In this document: one piece after another, positions 1 to 35,065 of the stretch
Layout: each line of letters opens with the position of its first letter
Position numbering within the stretch: position 1 is the stretch's first letter
Source of the DNA: Aporrectodea caliginosa
Taxonomy: Eukaryota; Annelida; Clitellata; Crassiclitellata; Lumbricidae
Direction of reading: 5' to 3'
NCBI GenBank assembly: GCA_020284085.1
Contig: JACEVL010000284.1
Span: forward strand, 260,482 to 324,481
Length of the DNA stretch: 64,000 bases
Position numbers and translations under genes: made by a program
Notes under the pieces: model-generated
Databases searched by the model: none
Told to the model about the DNA's origin: nothing
What the model saw: the letters and a program-made list of their open reading frames with translations, nothing else

Positions 1-135
1 TTTTCTTTGCAGCTGACAACGATAAGAAATTGAACTCCTTTCGTGACAGAGACGCCACTGTGCCGAACATTCAAGACTTAAGGAGAACTCGACACCCGTT
101 AAGTTTTTAATAGCTGTTTAGGAATCTGCACTGAC

Positions 136-323
136 TAGATTGGTGATGAGTTGTCTTTCGTCTATATCTTCTATGGTGGCAAGGTATCCTCCGTTCTGCA
201 GACACCAGTTCTGCGATTCGTGCCACGATTCCACCTGCCCACTGTTATCATTTGGGCTAACATAGTAGCAGGCATCGTCTAACTGAAGCCACGGTGAGTT
301 ACAGGCGCCAGACACCAACGTTG
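136..323 (-). CDS. Gene 0: CTLD1 N-terminal half-exon of a third copy, cut by the left edge
   Basis: 188 nt, the same length and phases as gene A exon 2. Encodes LVSGACNSPWLQLDDACYY, SWHESQNWCLQNGGYLA and TIEDIDERQLITNL. The donor is GTCAGT; the acceptor is GAAG instead of GCAG. The rest of this gene lies left of the window. Its signal peptide exon should lie between 324 and 10535, but I could not identify it. Confidence 0.82.
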
Positions 324-1640
324 CTTCAACAGAGAGACAGAAACAGGCATAGCCTTAGCCACTCTACTTCAAATTAGAGTCTCATATCCATCAGAATTCT
401 TACCATGATAATAATAATAATAATCTTCGTTTAATTTCAAACTGACACAAAACTCAGGATGATTACAAATCAGTATGAACGGATGATCACAAGTTATTAC
501 AGGAGTCGAATTTAACTGCATACGGTAGCCATGCAAGGCGTCCTACATCTCACTTTACCAGCGCGCCATCTCGCAAATGATAGGCTGAGTGGACCTTTTC
601 CAATCTATCTCATTCCAAAGGAAACTTGCCTTAGCAATACCTCTGTCTCCTTCGCTTTCATGTCTCTCAGAACCCGGACTTGCACCTTCATTAGATATCT
701 CAGAACAACCCTTCTGACACGAAATAGCGATCGTTAACAATTCATTGCTTTGAGCTTAGATTTTTGTTATCGCTTTAGAAACCTGAAGATTGAGATTATG
801 ATCATAGTTTTAAGCGAAATCGTGTTCAGCTAGTGATGATGTCGTGATATAGAAAGATTGCTCGCAATAAACTAAATCCAAAGGTTTTAGTTATTATTAA
901 CTTCTTAAAACCCACGAGACAACGATAACTAATTATAATTAAAAGATTCAGAAAATATATAATCTAAAGAGCTTACTAGTGGTTCGAACCGCTCGTGGTT
1001 TGATTGCTTTCCTTGTAATGAGATTTCTCGGACCGTACCTTGATATAATTTGGCTATTAAGCACATGATATTGGTTGATTGGTGCTGTTCTTTTGCTTGA
1101 GATAGCGCCGCTTAATAAATGAATGAATCGTCTTCAATGTTTGAGAGATCTGTTAATGGAGTTTTCTTATTCAATAGAAAGTGTAAACGGACGGAGTGGA
1201 GCAGGTTGATCATGATTGTTGGACTGTAACTAGTAAAGAACCGTTTACCTGAATTACATGTACAATTGTGCATATTCTGTTTGGTTGGGGCACTTTCAGC
1301 CAGGGATGACGTGAAATAGAAAGATGGCTAGTAATAAACTTCTAAATCTAAGGTTGAATCTCCTCTTCATCCCGCAAGTCAGCTGTCCAATAACTGTCTT
1401 GAGTCTGCTTGGGTACACCGCTCGTTGATCGTTCTCGGCGTACATATAGTTTAAGCATTATTGTGGACTATGACCATAAACATGTGAAATCTGTTAATTT
1501 CACATACGCGATATTCGCAGAATCAAATCTCCTCTGCCTTAAACTGTTTTAGTTTCTCTAGGTAGGCCTATTGCCCTGGTTTATAGCCTTCCTCACTCAT
1601 GCAACTCACTTCTCATTGATATAGCGCTAAGAAAGATTTT
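324..1640. other. Intergenic, no gene seen
   Basis: AT-rich sequence with no convincing exon. A 50-base phrase around 830-885 recurs diverged at 1296-1350. It should include the 5' flank and perhaps the signal exon of gene 0, but no candidate ATG plus hydrophobic core plus phase-1 donor stood out. Confidence 0.4.
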
Positions 1641-1649
1641 CGTAGACAA

Positions 1650-2430
1650 TAGGGTATAGTTCCCTTATTTGGGCACCTTAAGGATTAAAGGCTCGTATCA
1701 TATTGATTTTGACACGTATACTTATTGTTTGGTGTTGTTTGGTTAGCTGAAACAGTAGGTAATGAAAATATATTGAATACATACAATAGATTGCAAAGCA
1801 ATATTAGTTGTGCAGAAAAAATGACACACCCCTCAAAGTGCCCATATTAGGACATGGTGCCCTAATTTGAACACTAAATATTTAACGTGTAATAATTATA
1901 GTAGTAAATATGGCCTCAATTTGGGCATACAAAGTTACCTAGAATGGGCACTGCCCAAATTAAGAATAAGCTTTACCCAATATTAACGTGTAATATAGTA
2001 GTAAATTTGGCCTCATACACTGCCCAAATTAGGAACACCCAATGGTGCCCAAATTAGGCTCTACGCAATACCCCCCTAGGAAAATTTTTTTTAAAGTGTG
2101 CTTACTTTCTCCCTCATTATCGCTCACATGGGGCGAAAAAGCTACACTTCACCAAACATCTGCAAAAAACCGATTGAAAATACATTAAAAAACAACGCGC
2201 CCACAGCTACTGAACCGTATATCGAACATTATAGAAAACTGGCATGCTAAAAACATTTACTTCTTACTTTCGAAGCGCAATTTTCCGCCGACATACGTTG
2301 CTGTTTTATAACAGCAATACTTATAGTTAATAATATTTCCTAGAAGGCACCACCGTATGTCGTCTATATTTTGAGATTCAAGGGGGTGCCCATGTTAGAA
2401 ACCTGCCCACATTAGGGTTACCCACCCTAC
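1650..2430. repeat. Putative non-coding element rich in GCCCAAATTAGG words
   Basis: The words GCCCAAATTAGG or GCCCATATTAGG and their complements recur about ten times (near 1656, 1839, 1856, 1917, 1945, 2008, 2041, 2385, 2402). The ends GGGTATAGTTCCCTTATTTG and, inverted, GGGTAACCCTAATGTGGGC resemble terminal inverted repeats. No target duplication was found. Confidence 0.35.
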
Positions 2431-2687
2431 ATGCTTAAAAATTATCAGGCCACAGTCATATAGCAGAAACCCTTAAAATAAGCATTATCGCGCCCATATT
2501 GTACTCGTTGAACTATCTGTCCTCCGAGTAAAGATTCCAATTTAAAATATTTCTTCTAGTTAACAGAACACTACATTTTAATGAGCCGATCTATAGCAGA
2601 TCTCTCTTCCATGTTCACCCTTATACCAAAAAATATTGCACTTTATTTAATGGACACGGTGACACCTCCTCGCCTCCTCGTAATATT

Positions 2688-2830
2688 GTATTGTATTGTA
2701 TTTAAAGATTTATATAGCGCCTCTCTCAGAATAGCCTAACTATTCAGAAGCGCTCAAATAATAGGACAGTGTTAACTTCTCTAGAATTCCCGTTGGCTGG
2801 TCCAAGACTTTGGATCTCGCTGCTTAGTTC
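2688..2830 (-). repeat. LINE 3' end fragment
   Basis: On the minus strand it carries the tail AGCGCCTCT-like hairpin, GCGCTATATAAATC and (AATAC)n, shared with the better preserved LINE ends at 17632-18060 and 45110-45605. Confidence 0.5.
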
Positions 2831-3400
2831 TAAATGTTCTCTGATGTTAGTTATTTAGGTCTAAACTTCAGACTCAAGCGTCCTAGAAGTAGCTTGCTAC
2901 CAACGACGCTATATAAATCGTCGCAATTACAAATATTTGTTTGCTTACTCCCAGTAGCGAAACTTCTTTATTCTTTGACGCAAAGAAATCAATCAGGGTT
3001 TTTCAGTGAACTGCGATTTTTTAAATTACGATTTTACTTGAAGCCACAATCGATTAATACTTTGGGTGTCATAAAAGATAGAGGTCACTATATTAAATTA
3101 AATTGTATTTACTCGTACGTTGCCCTACCTGCGAGGAATCCATTCAGGATCAAAATCCCACAGTAAACCCGTGCTGTGCGATGAAACGACATCATATCCA
3201 ACGAAGTCCAATCTACATAACTTAACTCAACGACAGAAACACGAATAATGATAACTCGAAGAAGAATACGCGTCCTTTATCTGATACTGATTGAATTGAC
3301 GGTTTAATCAGTAGCCTGAAGTGGCGCCAGTCAGTTGGAAACGTCGGGGGACGCATTGACCTACATTTCCTACATAGTCTTTCCCTTCCTACATTTTCCC
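2830..3400. repeat. Intergenic segment duplicated at 39080-39405 and 39827-39910
   Basis: Shared phrases include CTACCTGCGAGGAAT(A/C)CATTCAG, TCATATCCAACGAA and AATCAGTAGCCTGAAGTGGC. It is part of the large tandem duplication that made the receptor copies. The second copy is split by a LINE insertion at about 39405-39826. Confidence 0.65.
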
Positions 3401-3574
3401 TAGTAAAACTATATATAATCCAGCTGGTTTGGTTGGACATTTCGGGAACTTTACAAGAGCCTCTTAATTGTGTGGCAATACAATGCAATACAACTGTACT
3501 TTGATATTGCCCTCCTTCCAAAGTTCAGAAGTGCACACATGACGAAGCCGCAGATACAACTATATTGCAGACTA

Positions 3575-3690
3575 TTTGTGAGCAAGGGACTTGCTCTAGG
3601 TCCCTTGCACAGTAATTGTCTCGGGCGAGGCTCGAACCCGTATTTACCGCGTTACAGGCCGACTCGAGGCCGAGCGTTGTAACTAATCGC
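3575..3690 (-). repeat. tRNA-like SINE fragment hosting the foldback element
   Basis: The minus strand shows a B-box-like CGGGTTCGAGCC and a downstream CCTAGAGCAAGTCC phrase, like the SINEs at 21385 and 14440. The phrase GGCCGAGCGTTGTAACTAAT recurs at 4731-4753 on the far side of the foldback element. Confidence 0.5.
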
Positions 3691-4712
3691 AGAAAACACC
3701 CATACTCAAGTTTTCCCGTTATTCTATTCATCTATTGTCTATAAATATTTTTTACAGAATTTTAAAAAGTTATCCTGAGGTCCCTCAAAGCCCCTGAACA
3801 TACCCTACTTAATTCCCCAGAACTGAAGACGCCCATGCTCGGATCTTGGAACTTGGGTCCATTGTCGATTTACTCTTTTTATCACAAAAAATTAACGAAT
3901 AGTCCAATTTGGATGAACTTTTTACTGTTTATTTGTCTCGATTAGAGCTACATTCAGATTAAATATAGATACTAAATTCGTGGTCATTCAAGGTCATTTC
4001 AAGGTCATAAGAAACGAAATCGAACAAAAATTGAAGAAAAATAATCAGATCTCAGCCAATAATTGATAAAATTGGTTAATTCTTTTTTGTATTTCTCGTC
4101 TGGATGAGGGCTACCTGTGATAAGAAACAAGTGTACCAAATACAAGACGATCAAAAGTTATTTAAATTACAAAAAGGTCAATTTTAGAGTAAAAATCATT
4201 GTCTGAAATTGACCTTTTGTCCTTTAAATAACTTTTGATCGTCTTACATTTGGTATCCTTGTTTCTTATCACAGGTAGCCCTTATCCAGACGAGAAATAC
4301 AAAAAAGAATTAACCAATTTTATCAATTATTGGCTGAGATCTGATTATTTTTCTTCAATTTTTGTTCGATTTCGTTTCTTATGACCTTGAAATGACCTTG
4401 AATGACCACGAATTTAGTATCTATATTTCATCTGAATGTAGCTCTAATCGAGACAAATAAACAGTAAAAAGTTCATCCAAATTGGACTATTCGTTAATTT
4501 TTTGTGATAAAAAGAGTAAATCGACAATGGACCCAAGTTCCAAGATCCGAGCATGGGCGTCTTCAGTTCTGGGGAATTAAGTAGGGTATGTTCAGGGGCT
4601 TTGAGGGACCTCAGGATAACTTTTTAAAATTCGGTAAAGATATTTATAGACAATAGATGAATAGAATAACGAGAAAAACTTGAGTATGGGTGTTTTCTGC
4701 GATGTGTCATTT
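3682..4712. mobile_element. Large foldback element (two ~500-base inverted arms)
   Basis: The left arm (about 3682-4185) and right arm (about 4200-4712) are near-perfect reverse complements around a centre of roughly 20 bases. Examples are CGCAGAAAACACCCATACTC near 3690 against GAGTATGGGTGTTTTCTGCG near 4690, and the matching GTCCATTGTCGATTTACTC. A transcript would form a ~500-bp hairpin. Flanked by a 22-23 base direct repeat of the SINE host. No coding capacity. Confidence 0.85.
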
Positions 4713-5099
4713 TTCTGGACACCCCTACAGGCCGAGCGTTGTAACTAATCGAACACCGTGTCACAAGGCAAGGGCGTGTCTTGAGGAGGTACAAAAAGCC
4801 ATACAGGACCAAATTTCAGGGTAAACTCTGCCGAAGTCACAGTTGCTTTGAGTTTGTATCATAGACCAATTCGTCGGCATAAGCCAGGCAGACATATTGT
4901 GCGCTAAATACACTGGACAACACATTTTCGTGAATGTCATGCCTTTGACATAAAATTTCTAATTTCTGATAGGTTTCAGCGTGCTTGACACGAATATGAC
5001 AGTGAAATCAAAGAATTGGGTAAAATTTCCCAAAAAATCAGCAATAGTTTCTATTGTCATAGAACAATAGGCCTACATACATAATTATGGCATGTAGCA

Positions 5100-6289
5100 T
5101 AGGCTGACCAGATATTGGAAACTAAAAACCGGGACACTTCAATCACAAAATAAATTTGTGATGTTGTCAATAATTAATATAATATAACTTGCACAAATAT
5201 CTATTTTATGTTTATTATATTGGTATAAGACTATAAGACTAAGTGAAAGGTTTTATTCAAATCATGCTTTTAAATTTAAAATTAAATTCTAAATTTCTCA
5301 AATCAGTTACTCAAATTTGGCACCTGAGTGTATGCTACTTAAATGTTTGGATAAATCTTCTGCGGCGGAAGATACCGCCACAATATAAACGAAAATTTTA
5401 CTTCTGCGGCTGTAACCTTTTGCGCATGCGTCACGCATGCGCCGCACATGCAACTTGAAAACATCTTAAAATGGCGGACTTGTGGATAGTACAAACCTTT
5501 CGCCGAGGATTTATCCTTGCTCAAATGCGTTACTTCCTATATATTCGCGTCGTGAGGGTCGGTTAGGGTCAGGTTAGGCGTCGTGAGTGTCGGTTAGGGT
5601 CAGGGTTAGGGTTAGAGTCGTTTTTAGATAAAATGTGAAAAAATTTCATCGCAGAATAAGTTTTCGCGGGTTGCGTGGCGGCATTCTCCGCCGCAGAAGT
5701 AAGTTTTCGCGGGTTGTGTGGCGGAATTTCCGCCGCAGAAGCACCACGCTAAATGTTTTTTGTCTGCTAACATTCTATCATAACAAATCTTGCTTTTAAA
5801 TTTAAATTTAATTATTCTAAATTTATAAAATGAGTCACTCATATTTGGCGCTTGAATGTATGCTTCTTAAAAGTTTTTTGTCTGCTAATATTCTGTCATA
5901 AAATTCTAACTTTTAGATTTTAAATTAAAAATTATTATTTATGAAAATTTGTTTTATCAGAATATTATTACTACGACATTATGACGTTTAGAACCGGAAG
6001 AGGTATTACCGTATTATGCATGGTAATAAATAAAAGTGAGATTAAAAATGAATGTACTCACCAGATGCCAGTAGTAAAATCAAGGAGACGTTGATAAAGT
6101 AAGTAAGTATATCCTTTATTTGATCACACGACAAACGCACATGAAATACATCATATATAAGATGGGAAAGTCAGGTCAGTTTTTAAAAACCGGGACATAT
6201 TTAGAGTTTGGCCTACCTTGCCCGGCAGCCGGGACAGCTAGCAGAAAATCGGGACTGTCCCGGGAAAACCGGGACGTCTGGTCAGCCTA
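5100..6289. mobile_element. Non-autonomous hAT-like element
   Basis: The ends TAGGCTGACCAGA are inverted. An exact 8-bp target duplication ATGTAGCA lies at 5092-5099 and 6290-6297. The right end adds ACCGGGAC and CCCGGGAAAACCGGGAC words. The interior (1190 bp in all) has no transposase, but has telomere-like (G)GTTAGGGT runs at 5555-5610 and two copies of a TTTTGTCTGCTAA block. Confidence 0.85.
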
Positions 6290-6311
6290 ATGTAGCAAGA
6301 AAGGTCCGCTT

Positions 6312-7999
6312 CTACATCCGACGCTGCTTTACCTGTCTCTTGTATAGCTGCTCAGGATTATCTCTGGCGAGCGTCCAACAGTAGTCAGCCAACATGGAAG
6401 TCGACCAGTTTCCCTGATATCGTGTCTCCATAATTGCAATGTCTTGGTGAAAACATTCACCGTGCTCATCACTAACCATGCCGCAGTTGTCGGGGAAAAA
6501 ATCCAAGTGGGAATGGAGAAAGTGGATCTTTAAGGACATATTACTGCATCCAAGTTTGTGATACATAGACAACATGTCCTCAACCAATTCCTTGTAGTTT
6601 TCTGCCCTGACATTCCCGAGGTAGTTAGTTGACACCAGACGAAATGCGTCCCAAGCTTTCTTCTCGTCACCCTGAAGCAGGTTGTCGAACATCTCATCTC
6701 TGAATAGCTGACGGATCTGAGGACCAACAAAAACTCCCTGTTTAAACTTTTCTTCGCTGAGTCAAGGAAATTTGACATCCAAGTACTTGAAAGCTGATCC
6801 AGTCCGGTCCATGGACTTCACGAAATTTTTCATCACACCAAGTTTGATGTGTAGCGATGGTAGCAGGATTTCTTGGGTTTCTACTAGTGCTAGGCGTTGC
6901 ACATTCTTCTCTCCGACGTTCAGAGATTTCCTCTCAAACCAGTCTCTCCTCACATAGTGCAAAGTCCTTGCTCGACTGTTCCATTCACAGAGAAACAGCA
7001 GTATTTCGTATACCCGAAATAGCGTATAGCTGGAGACCCATCAACAGGGTCACTACCTTCAAGTCGCAACAGAGATGTCATCCATACTTGCTGTATTGAA
7101 GATAGTTCAACAGGTGTTTGAGGTTGTCGTAGGTTTCCTTCATGTGGACAGCGTGTCCGACCGAAATGGATGGAAGTTGGTTTCCATTATTCAGCAGCAC
7201 TGCTTTGAGGCTCAATTTCGCGGAGTCTATGAATAGTCGCCATTCTTGAGGGTCATGTTTAATTCCCAGGGCATTCAACAGGTGACATCGGAGCAGAAGA
7301 CAAGGTCATCTCCCTTGCAGAAATAATCCACAAACTCCTCATGACGAGTGCGAAACGAAGTCACTCGGACATTTTCCTGGAGAAAATTCCATTCTTGAAG
7401 TCTGGATCCAAGTAACTCCGCCTTGGCCTTGGACAGCTCCAGGTCGCGAACAAGATCGTTCAGTTCTGCTTGGGTGAGAATGTGTGGAACAGATGACGCA
7501 CCGTGACAGACGTCGGCTATAGATCGTCATTAGACGTCGAAGGTTGCGGAGATCCAGAAGTCCGTTCGCTTCCCTCCTCATCGTCTGAATCAATGGAAAA
7601 TTCCCTTGGAGGATCCGGAACAGGAAGTCCTTCGCCTTGCGGAACTGGTCGGAGTGCAGATAGTATATTCGGGCACGCTTTTGTCCACTTCTTTTTCGTT
7701 GTGAAGCCTGCAGAAGTAGGTGGAATCATGCAGAAGTAGCATTTGCGTGATTGCTTGGTTCTCTCTAAACCACAGGAACAGCAAAAAGCATCGCAACATT
7801 CCCGCCTTTCAGCCACTTTGGAAGATTTCTTGCACACGTGCTGCAGCAAATGTGTGGCGCCCAGGACTTGTCCTGATCCATGAGCTTGCATCCGAAATAA
7901 AAGTGATACGCCATTTTGACTATTGGAGTAATGGCCATTTTCTGTCTTGCAAACGTCACTTCCCGCAAATATAACAAAAGTTATCTGGACTATTAACAC
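6312..7999 (-). pseudogene. Decayed transposon-like ORF (conserved FHQDI / RYQG / ADYCW core)
   Basis: Read from 7999 to 6312, frames jump several times. The N-part gives FGCKLMDQDKSWAPHICCST-type Cys-rich sequence, then ERTKQSRKCYFCMIPPT. The middle is broken. The C-part is a clean 126-residue stretch with GCSNMSLKIHFLHSHLDFFP, SDEHGECFHQDIAIMETRYQ and MLADYCWTLARD. I recognise this as a repeated, intronless family found in many invertebrate genomes, probably mobile-element derived. I cannot name its superfamily. Confidence 0.6.
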
Positions 8000-8790
8000 A
8001 GTGACCAGGTATCGCTACTGATGGATTTTCGTCGTACTGATGACAAGTAGTAAATGGGAGTCACTCAAATGACTTGCTCACGTAGGGGTCACCCATTTAG
8101 TACGTACGTATCGAATGGGCAGAGGGTAACCCAAAGGCATCTGATTGCGTATGCTTGCGTACGCATAGGAAGGAAGAGGGTAAACCTCGATAATACTGTC
8201 TATATTGACCTTGCTTCAAATGAGTGTCTATATTGGCCTACCTTGAAATGAGTCACAGTTCAGCGATCAGGCAATTAATAGGGCTAAGTAGGGCTGAAAG
8301 GGATCACACTTGTATGCCCGTTACCTCTGACTGCTATTACTGTCTTCCAGCATGGCTTCCCATACGTGATTATCCATTTGTCCCGATAGTTTGGCCGCAT
8401 GCCCTATTCAGCCAGGATACAGTCAGGATATATACCGTTCTATAGGATTGGGGGTTGGGGTTGGGTGTCAAACGTACGTACGCAGATAACGGGAGGGTGC
8501 TAAAAGTACACATGCGTATGGGAAGGTGGGAGGGCGTCAATTTTCCACGGAATTTTGCGTACGTACTAAATGGATGGCCCCCTACGAGACTTGCTTTTAT
8601 ACCACTATGCTTGCATCATCTTTTGTCAGCGTTCGTAAAGCCGCGATGTGATGACTCACCTGCATTACATCAGACATTGATGCACTGCCTCCGAGGGCGT
8701 GTGTATGGCTCTCTAATATATGCAATACGTCGCAATATTGTTGCAATGTGAAGTTTGAAATACAGCGTTACGAAATGGTTAGATTTGTCA
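8000..8790. other. Intergenic, no gene seen
   Basis: Slightly GC-richer than its surroundings, with many ACGTACGTA palindromic words (for example near 8102, 8473, 8562). No open frame with recognisable similarity. It may be the interior of an unrecognised repeat. Confidence 0.35.
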
Positions 8791-8795
8791 CACGA

Positions 8796-9560
8796 TCTAA
8801 CCAAAGTTTGATTATCACTGTTGACAGCACTCTTTCTGAACTTGACCATATCTCTAAGTGGGCATCCATTCGGAATCTTAAATTAAATCATGCTAAGACC
8901 AGAGAAATGGTTGTCAGATGACCGAGGTCCAAACCTATTGCCCCTCTCTCCCTCATCCCTGGCATCGAGTGAGTCCAGGAGATGGTTATTTTGGGTGTCT
9001 GATCGGATTGGCTTTGGGGCACACATTGACAAAATATGCTTCAAAGCCCGACAATCCATGTTCGCGCTAAGTGTTTTGGTCGCCCACGGTCTTCACGGTC
9101 AACGTCTCTTTGACGTTGTTAGAGCTACTACCCTCGTACGGCTACTTTATGCCTCCCCTGTTTGGTGGGGATTTCCAACTGTAGGGGAACGTAAACGCCT
9201 TAACGGTATTCTGAGAAAGTTTACCCGTTCAGGCTTCCTCCATGCCGATTTTCCTAGTTTCAACAGAACACTGTTCTAGAGCTGATTCTACTCTTTTCCG
9301 TTCAATTCTCTCAAACCCTTGTCACGTCCTTCACGACCTCCTCCCTCCCCGTAAGGTCACTCCATACAATACGCGACCCAGGCCACATGATCTCACTCTT
9401 CCTAGAATTGATGATAGAATTGTTTTGCAAGAAGTTTTATTATGAGAATGTTATATGATTTTGCATAAATGTTTGTAGTATTTATTGCTTCTGTAAGCTA
9501 TTGTGCGTTTGCTGGTAGTAAAATAAAAAATATTCTTACTTACTTACTTACTTATCACTC
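8796..9560 (+). mobile_element. Non-LTR retrotransposon 3' fragment with (CTTA)n tail
   Basis: Broken reading frames encode the end of a LINE reverse transcriptase: ELDHISKWASIRNLKLNHAK, then VVRATTLVRLLYASPVWWG, FTRSGFLHADFP and a closing PRPHDLTLPRIDDR. There is at least one frameshift near 9279. An AATAAA-like stretch and CTTA repeats (9534-9555) end the element. Confidence 0.8.
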
Positions 9561-9585
9561 ACCTATCAACCGATGAATACAGGTC

Positions 9586-9594
9586 AATATATAT

Positions 9595-9650
<56 letters not shown>
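9586..9650. repeat. (AT)n microsatellite
   Basis: An almost pure AT dinucleotide run of about 65 bases. Confidence 0.95.
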
Positions 9651-9651
<1 letters not shown>

Positions 9652-9654
9652 CGC

Positions 9655-10330
9655 ACCAATATTATTACTAATATGAAAACTGAAGAATGTACGACCTATA
9701 TATTTGCAAGGTTTACAAAGTATTGACGTTTAATATTTGTTGTTTTGTATGTGTTGTCGTTATATAATACTCTTCTTAAATTTTCCATTTTTGCATTAAT
9801 TTCTGCTGATAACAGGAGTTCCGTAAATCACTTAATTACAAATGCATGCTGCAGTGATCGTTTTTGCTAATAGCGATATTTCCAGATGTCGCCCAAAACT
9901 CTAAAAGATAACGATCCAAACACAGGGCGTAATATAATATTTTGTATATTTAAACGAGATATAGACTAGACTATAGGCCCATAATCATGAAACCTACAGC
10001 TATTATAGCTAAGTCTATATGCAGGTAAGGCGTAAACGACGTCATCAGAGTTTCCACGAGAGCTGTCATTACTCTATATCAAATGAAAATGTTTGAAAGA
10101 AATTCGTAACTAACTGTCGGTCTAATGAAAATAAACTTCTCAATCTTTAAAAGATCTAATCGAATAAACTACAGGTGTCTTAGAATATATAATAACAATA
10201 ACGATGATAATAAGAATAATTGTAGTAGTTATTACAAAACAATGAAAATAAACATAATATTAGTCATCATCATCACCATTATCGTAATGTCATAGTGATA
10301 ATTCGAATTATAATACTATAATATAACATT
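9655..10330. repeat. 3' flank of gene A, duplicated at 39950-40450 downstream of gene B
   Basis: Common phrases include TTTGCAAGGTTTATAAAGTATTG-type sequence, TTTCCAGATGT, CAAATGAAAATG and TTGAAAGAAATTCGTAACTAA. This region is likely the 3' UTR and downstream flank of both genes. No clear polyadenylation site could be chosen. Confidence 0.65.
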
Positions 10331-10535
10331 AAGAAAGCAGAGTGGTGTATTGCTTTTCAAGCGTATGATCCCCACAAAATAATTATTATTAGAAAATAAC
10401 ATCTTACTACGACTGTATATTATCGTTTCCGCTCTAGTGTACAACTGTACATAATAGACTTTCTCATAATCCCATAATAGACTTTTGAAATGCTGTAACC
10501 TAACAAAAGCGAATATTCTGCAACGTATCTCAGTT

Positions 10536-34172
<23,637 letters not shown>

Positions 34173-35065
34173 ATTCAACGAACTCCAGTTAACTGCGGCT
34201 TCGTTGAATAATTAAACGGACCAAGTGCAGCGACCTCTTCTGCAGGCTAAGACTGTTTATTGCCAGAACGGATTAATCAGCAGATTGATGAAGGGGAGTA
34301 TACGACTGAAGAACGCCAGTCGACGATCGCCACGATTCAAGGGTTCCGCCTCCCACTTATAGGCCTAACCGTCTGAATAATGGATTTAAAGAAAACACTG
34401 TATCAGCCTTATTTGTTGTTCTCTTTGTCCAAAGATTCCATCTTGCTTTCTTTTTCATCGCCGAAAGGGATTGGAAAGGAAATAACCACGATCATATGCC
34501 AATATGCCTCTGTTGATCGCCTGATTTATTCAAAAACTATATTGGAATATTATGATAATATCGTCATAACTTCAACATGATATCGTGGGTGGAGGCACTA
34601 CAACTAGATAATCAATTCACAAAAACTATGATCTAGTAAGACAATGTAACATAATCACCATTGTTTCATCTATACTATAAGTCCGAACGTTTGTCCTACT
34701 GTAACCTGGTTGATGGCTCGCGAACGGAACGCTCTAACGTTATGAAACTTTTTGCCAAACCTTCTTATGAGAATTTGTAGGTCAACACGACTATTTTCAG
34801 GTCGCAATTTACTTTAAATGCCGATATATGGACATTTTAAATTTCTAAGTGGTGACTACAGTTGCAAAATTACGCCGCCATTTCTGATTTCTCATAACGT
34901 CATACGACAAACGGCCTCCTAAATTGAACATTTGCAAGGCATTTCGGGACTTCTCCGACAAGCGAAAGACGTCATCTAGCTACATTGGTAAGAGCTGCGT
35001 ATGTTGCGTCTCATGAGCCTCTGTGCTATTATTGAGAGCGTTTGGATCGCGGTTCGCTACCCGAT

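Noticed and set aside
555..740. Minus-strand frame upstream of the gene 0 exon, considered as its signal peptide
   Set aside because: No hydrophobic core and no phase-1 donor in the right place. The composition is charged.
34660..35065. Possible Helitron 5' end (CATCTATACTATAAGTCC at about 34667)
   Set aside because: No matching 3' CTRR hairpin end or rep/helicase remains could be identified, so a terminus call would be guesswork.
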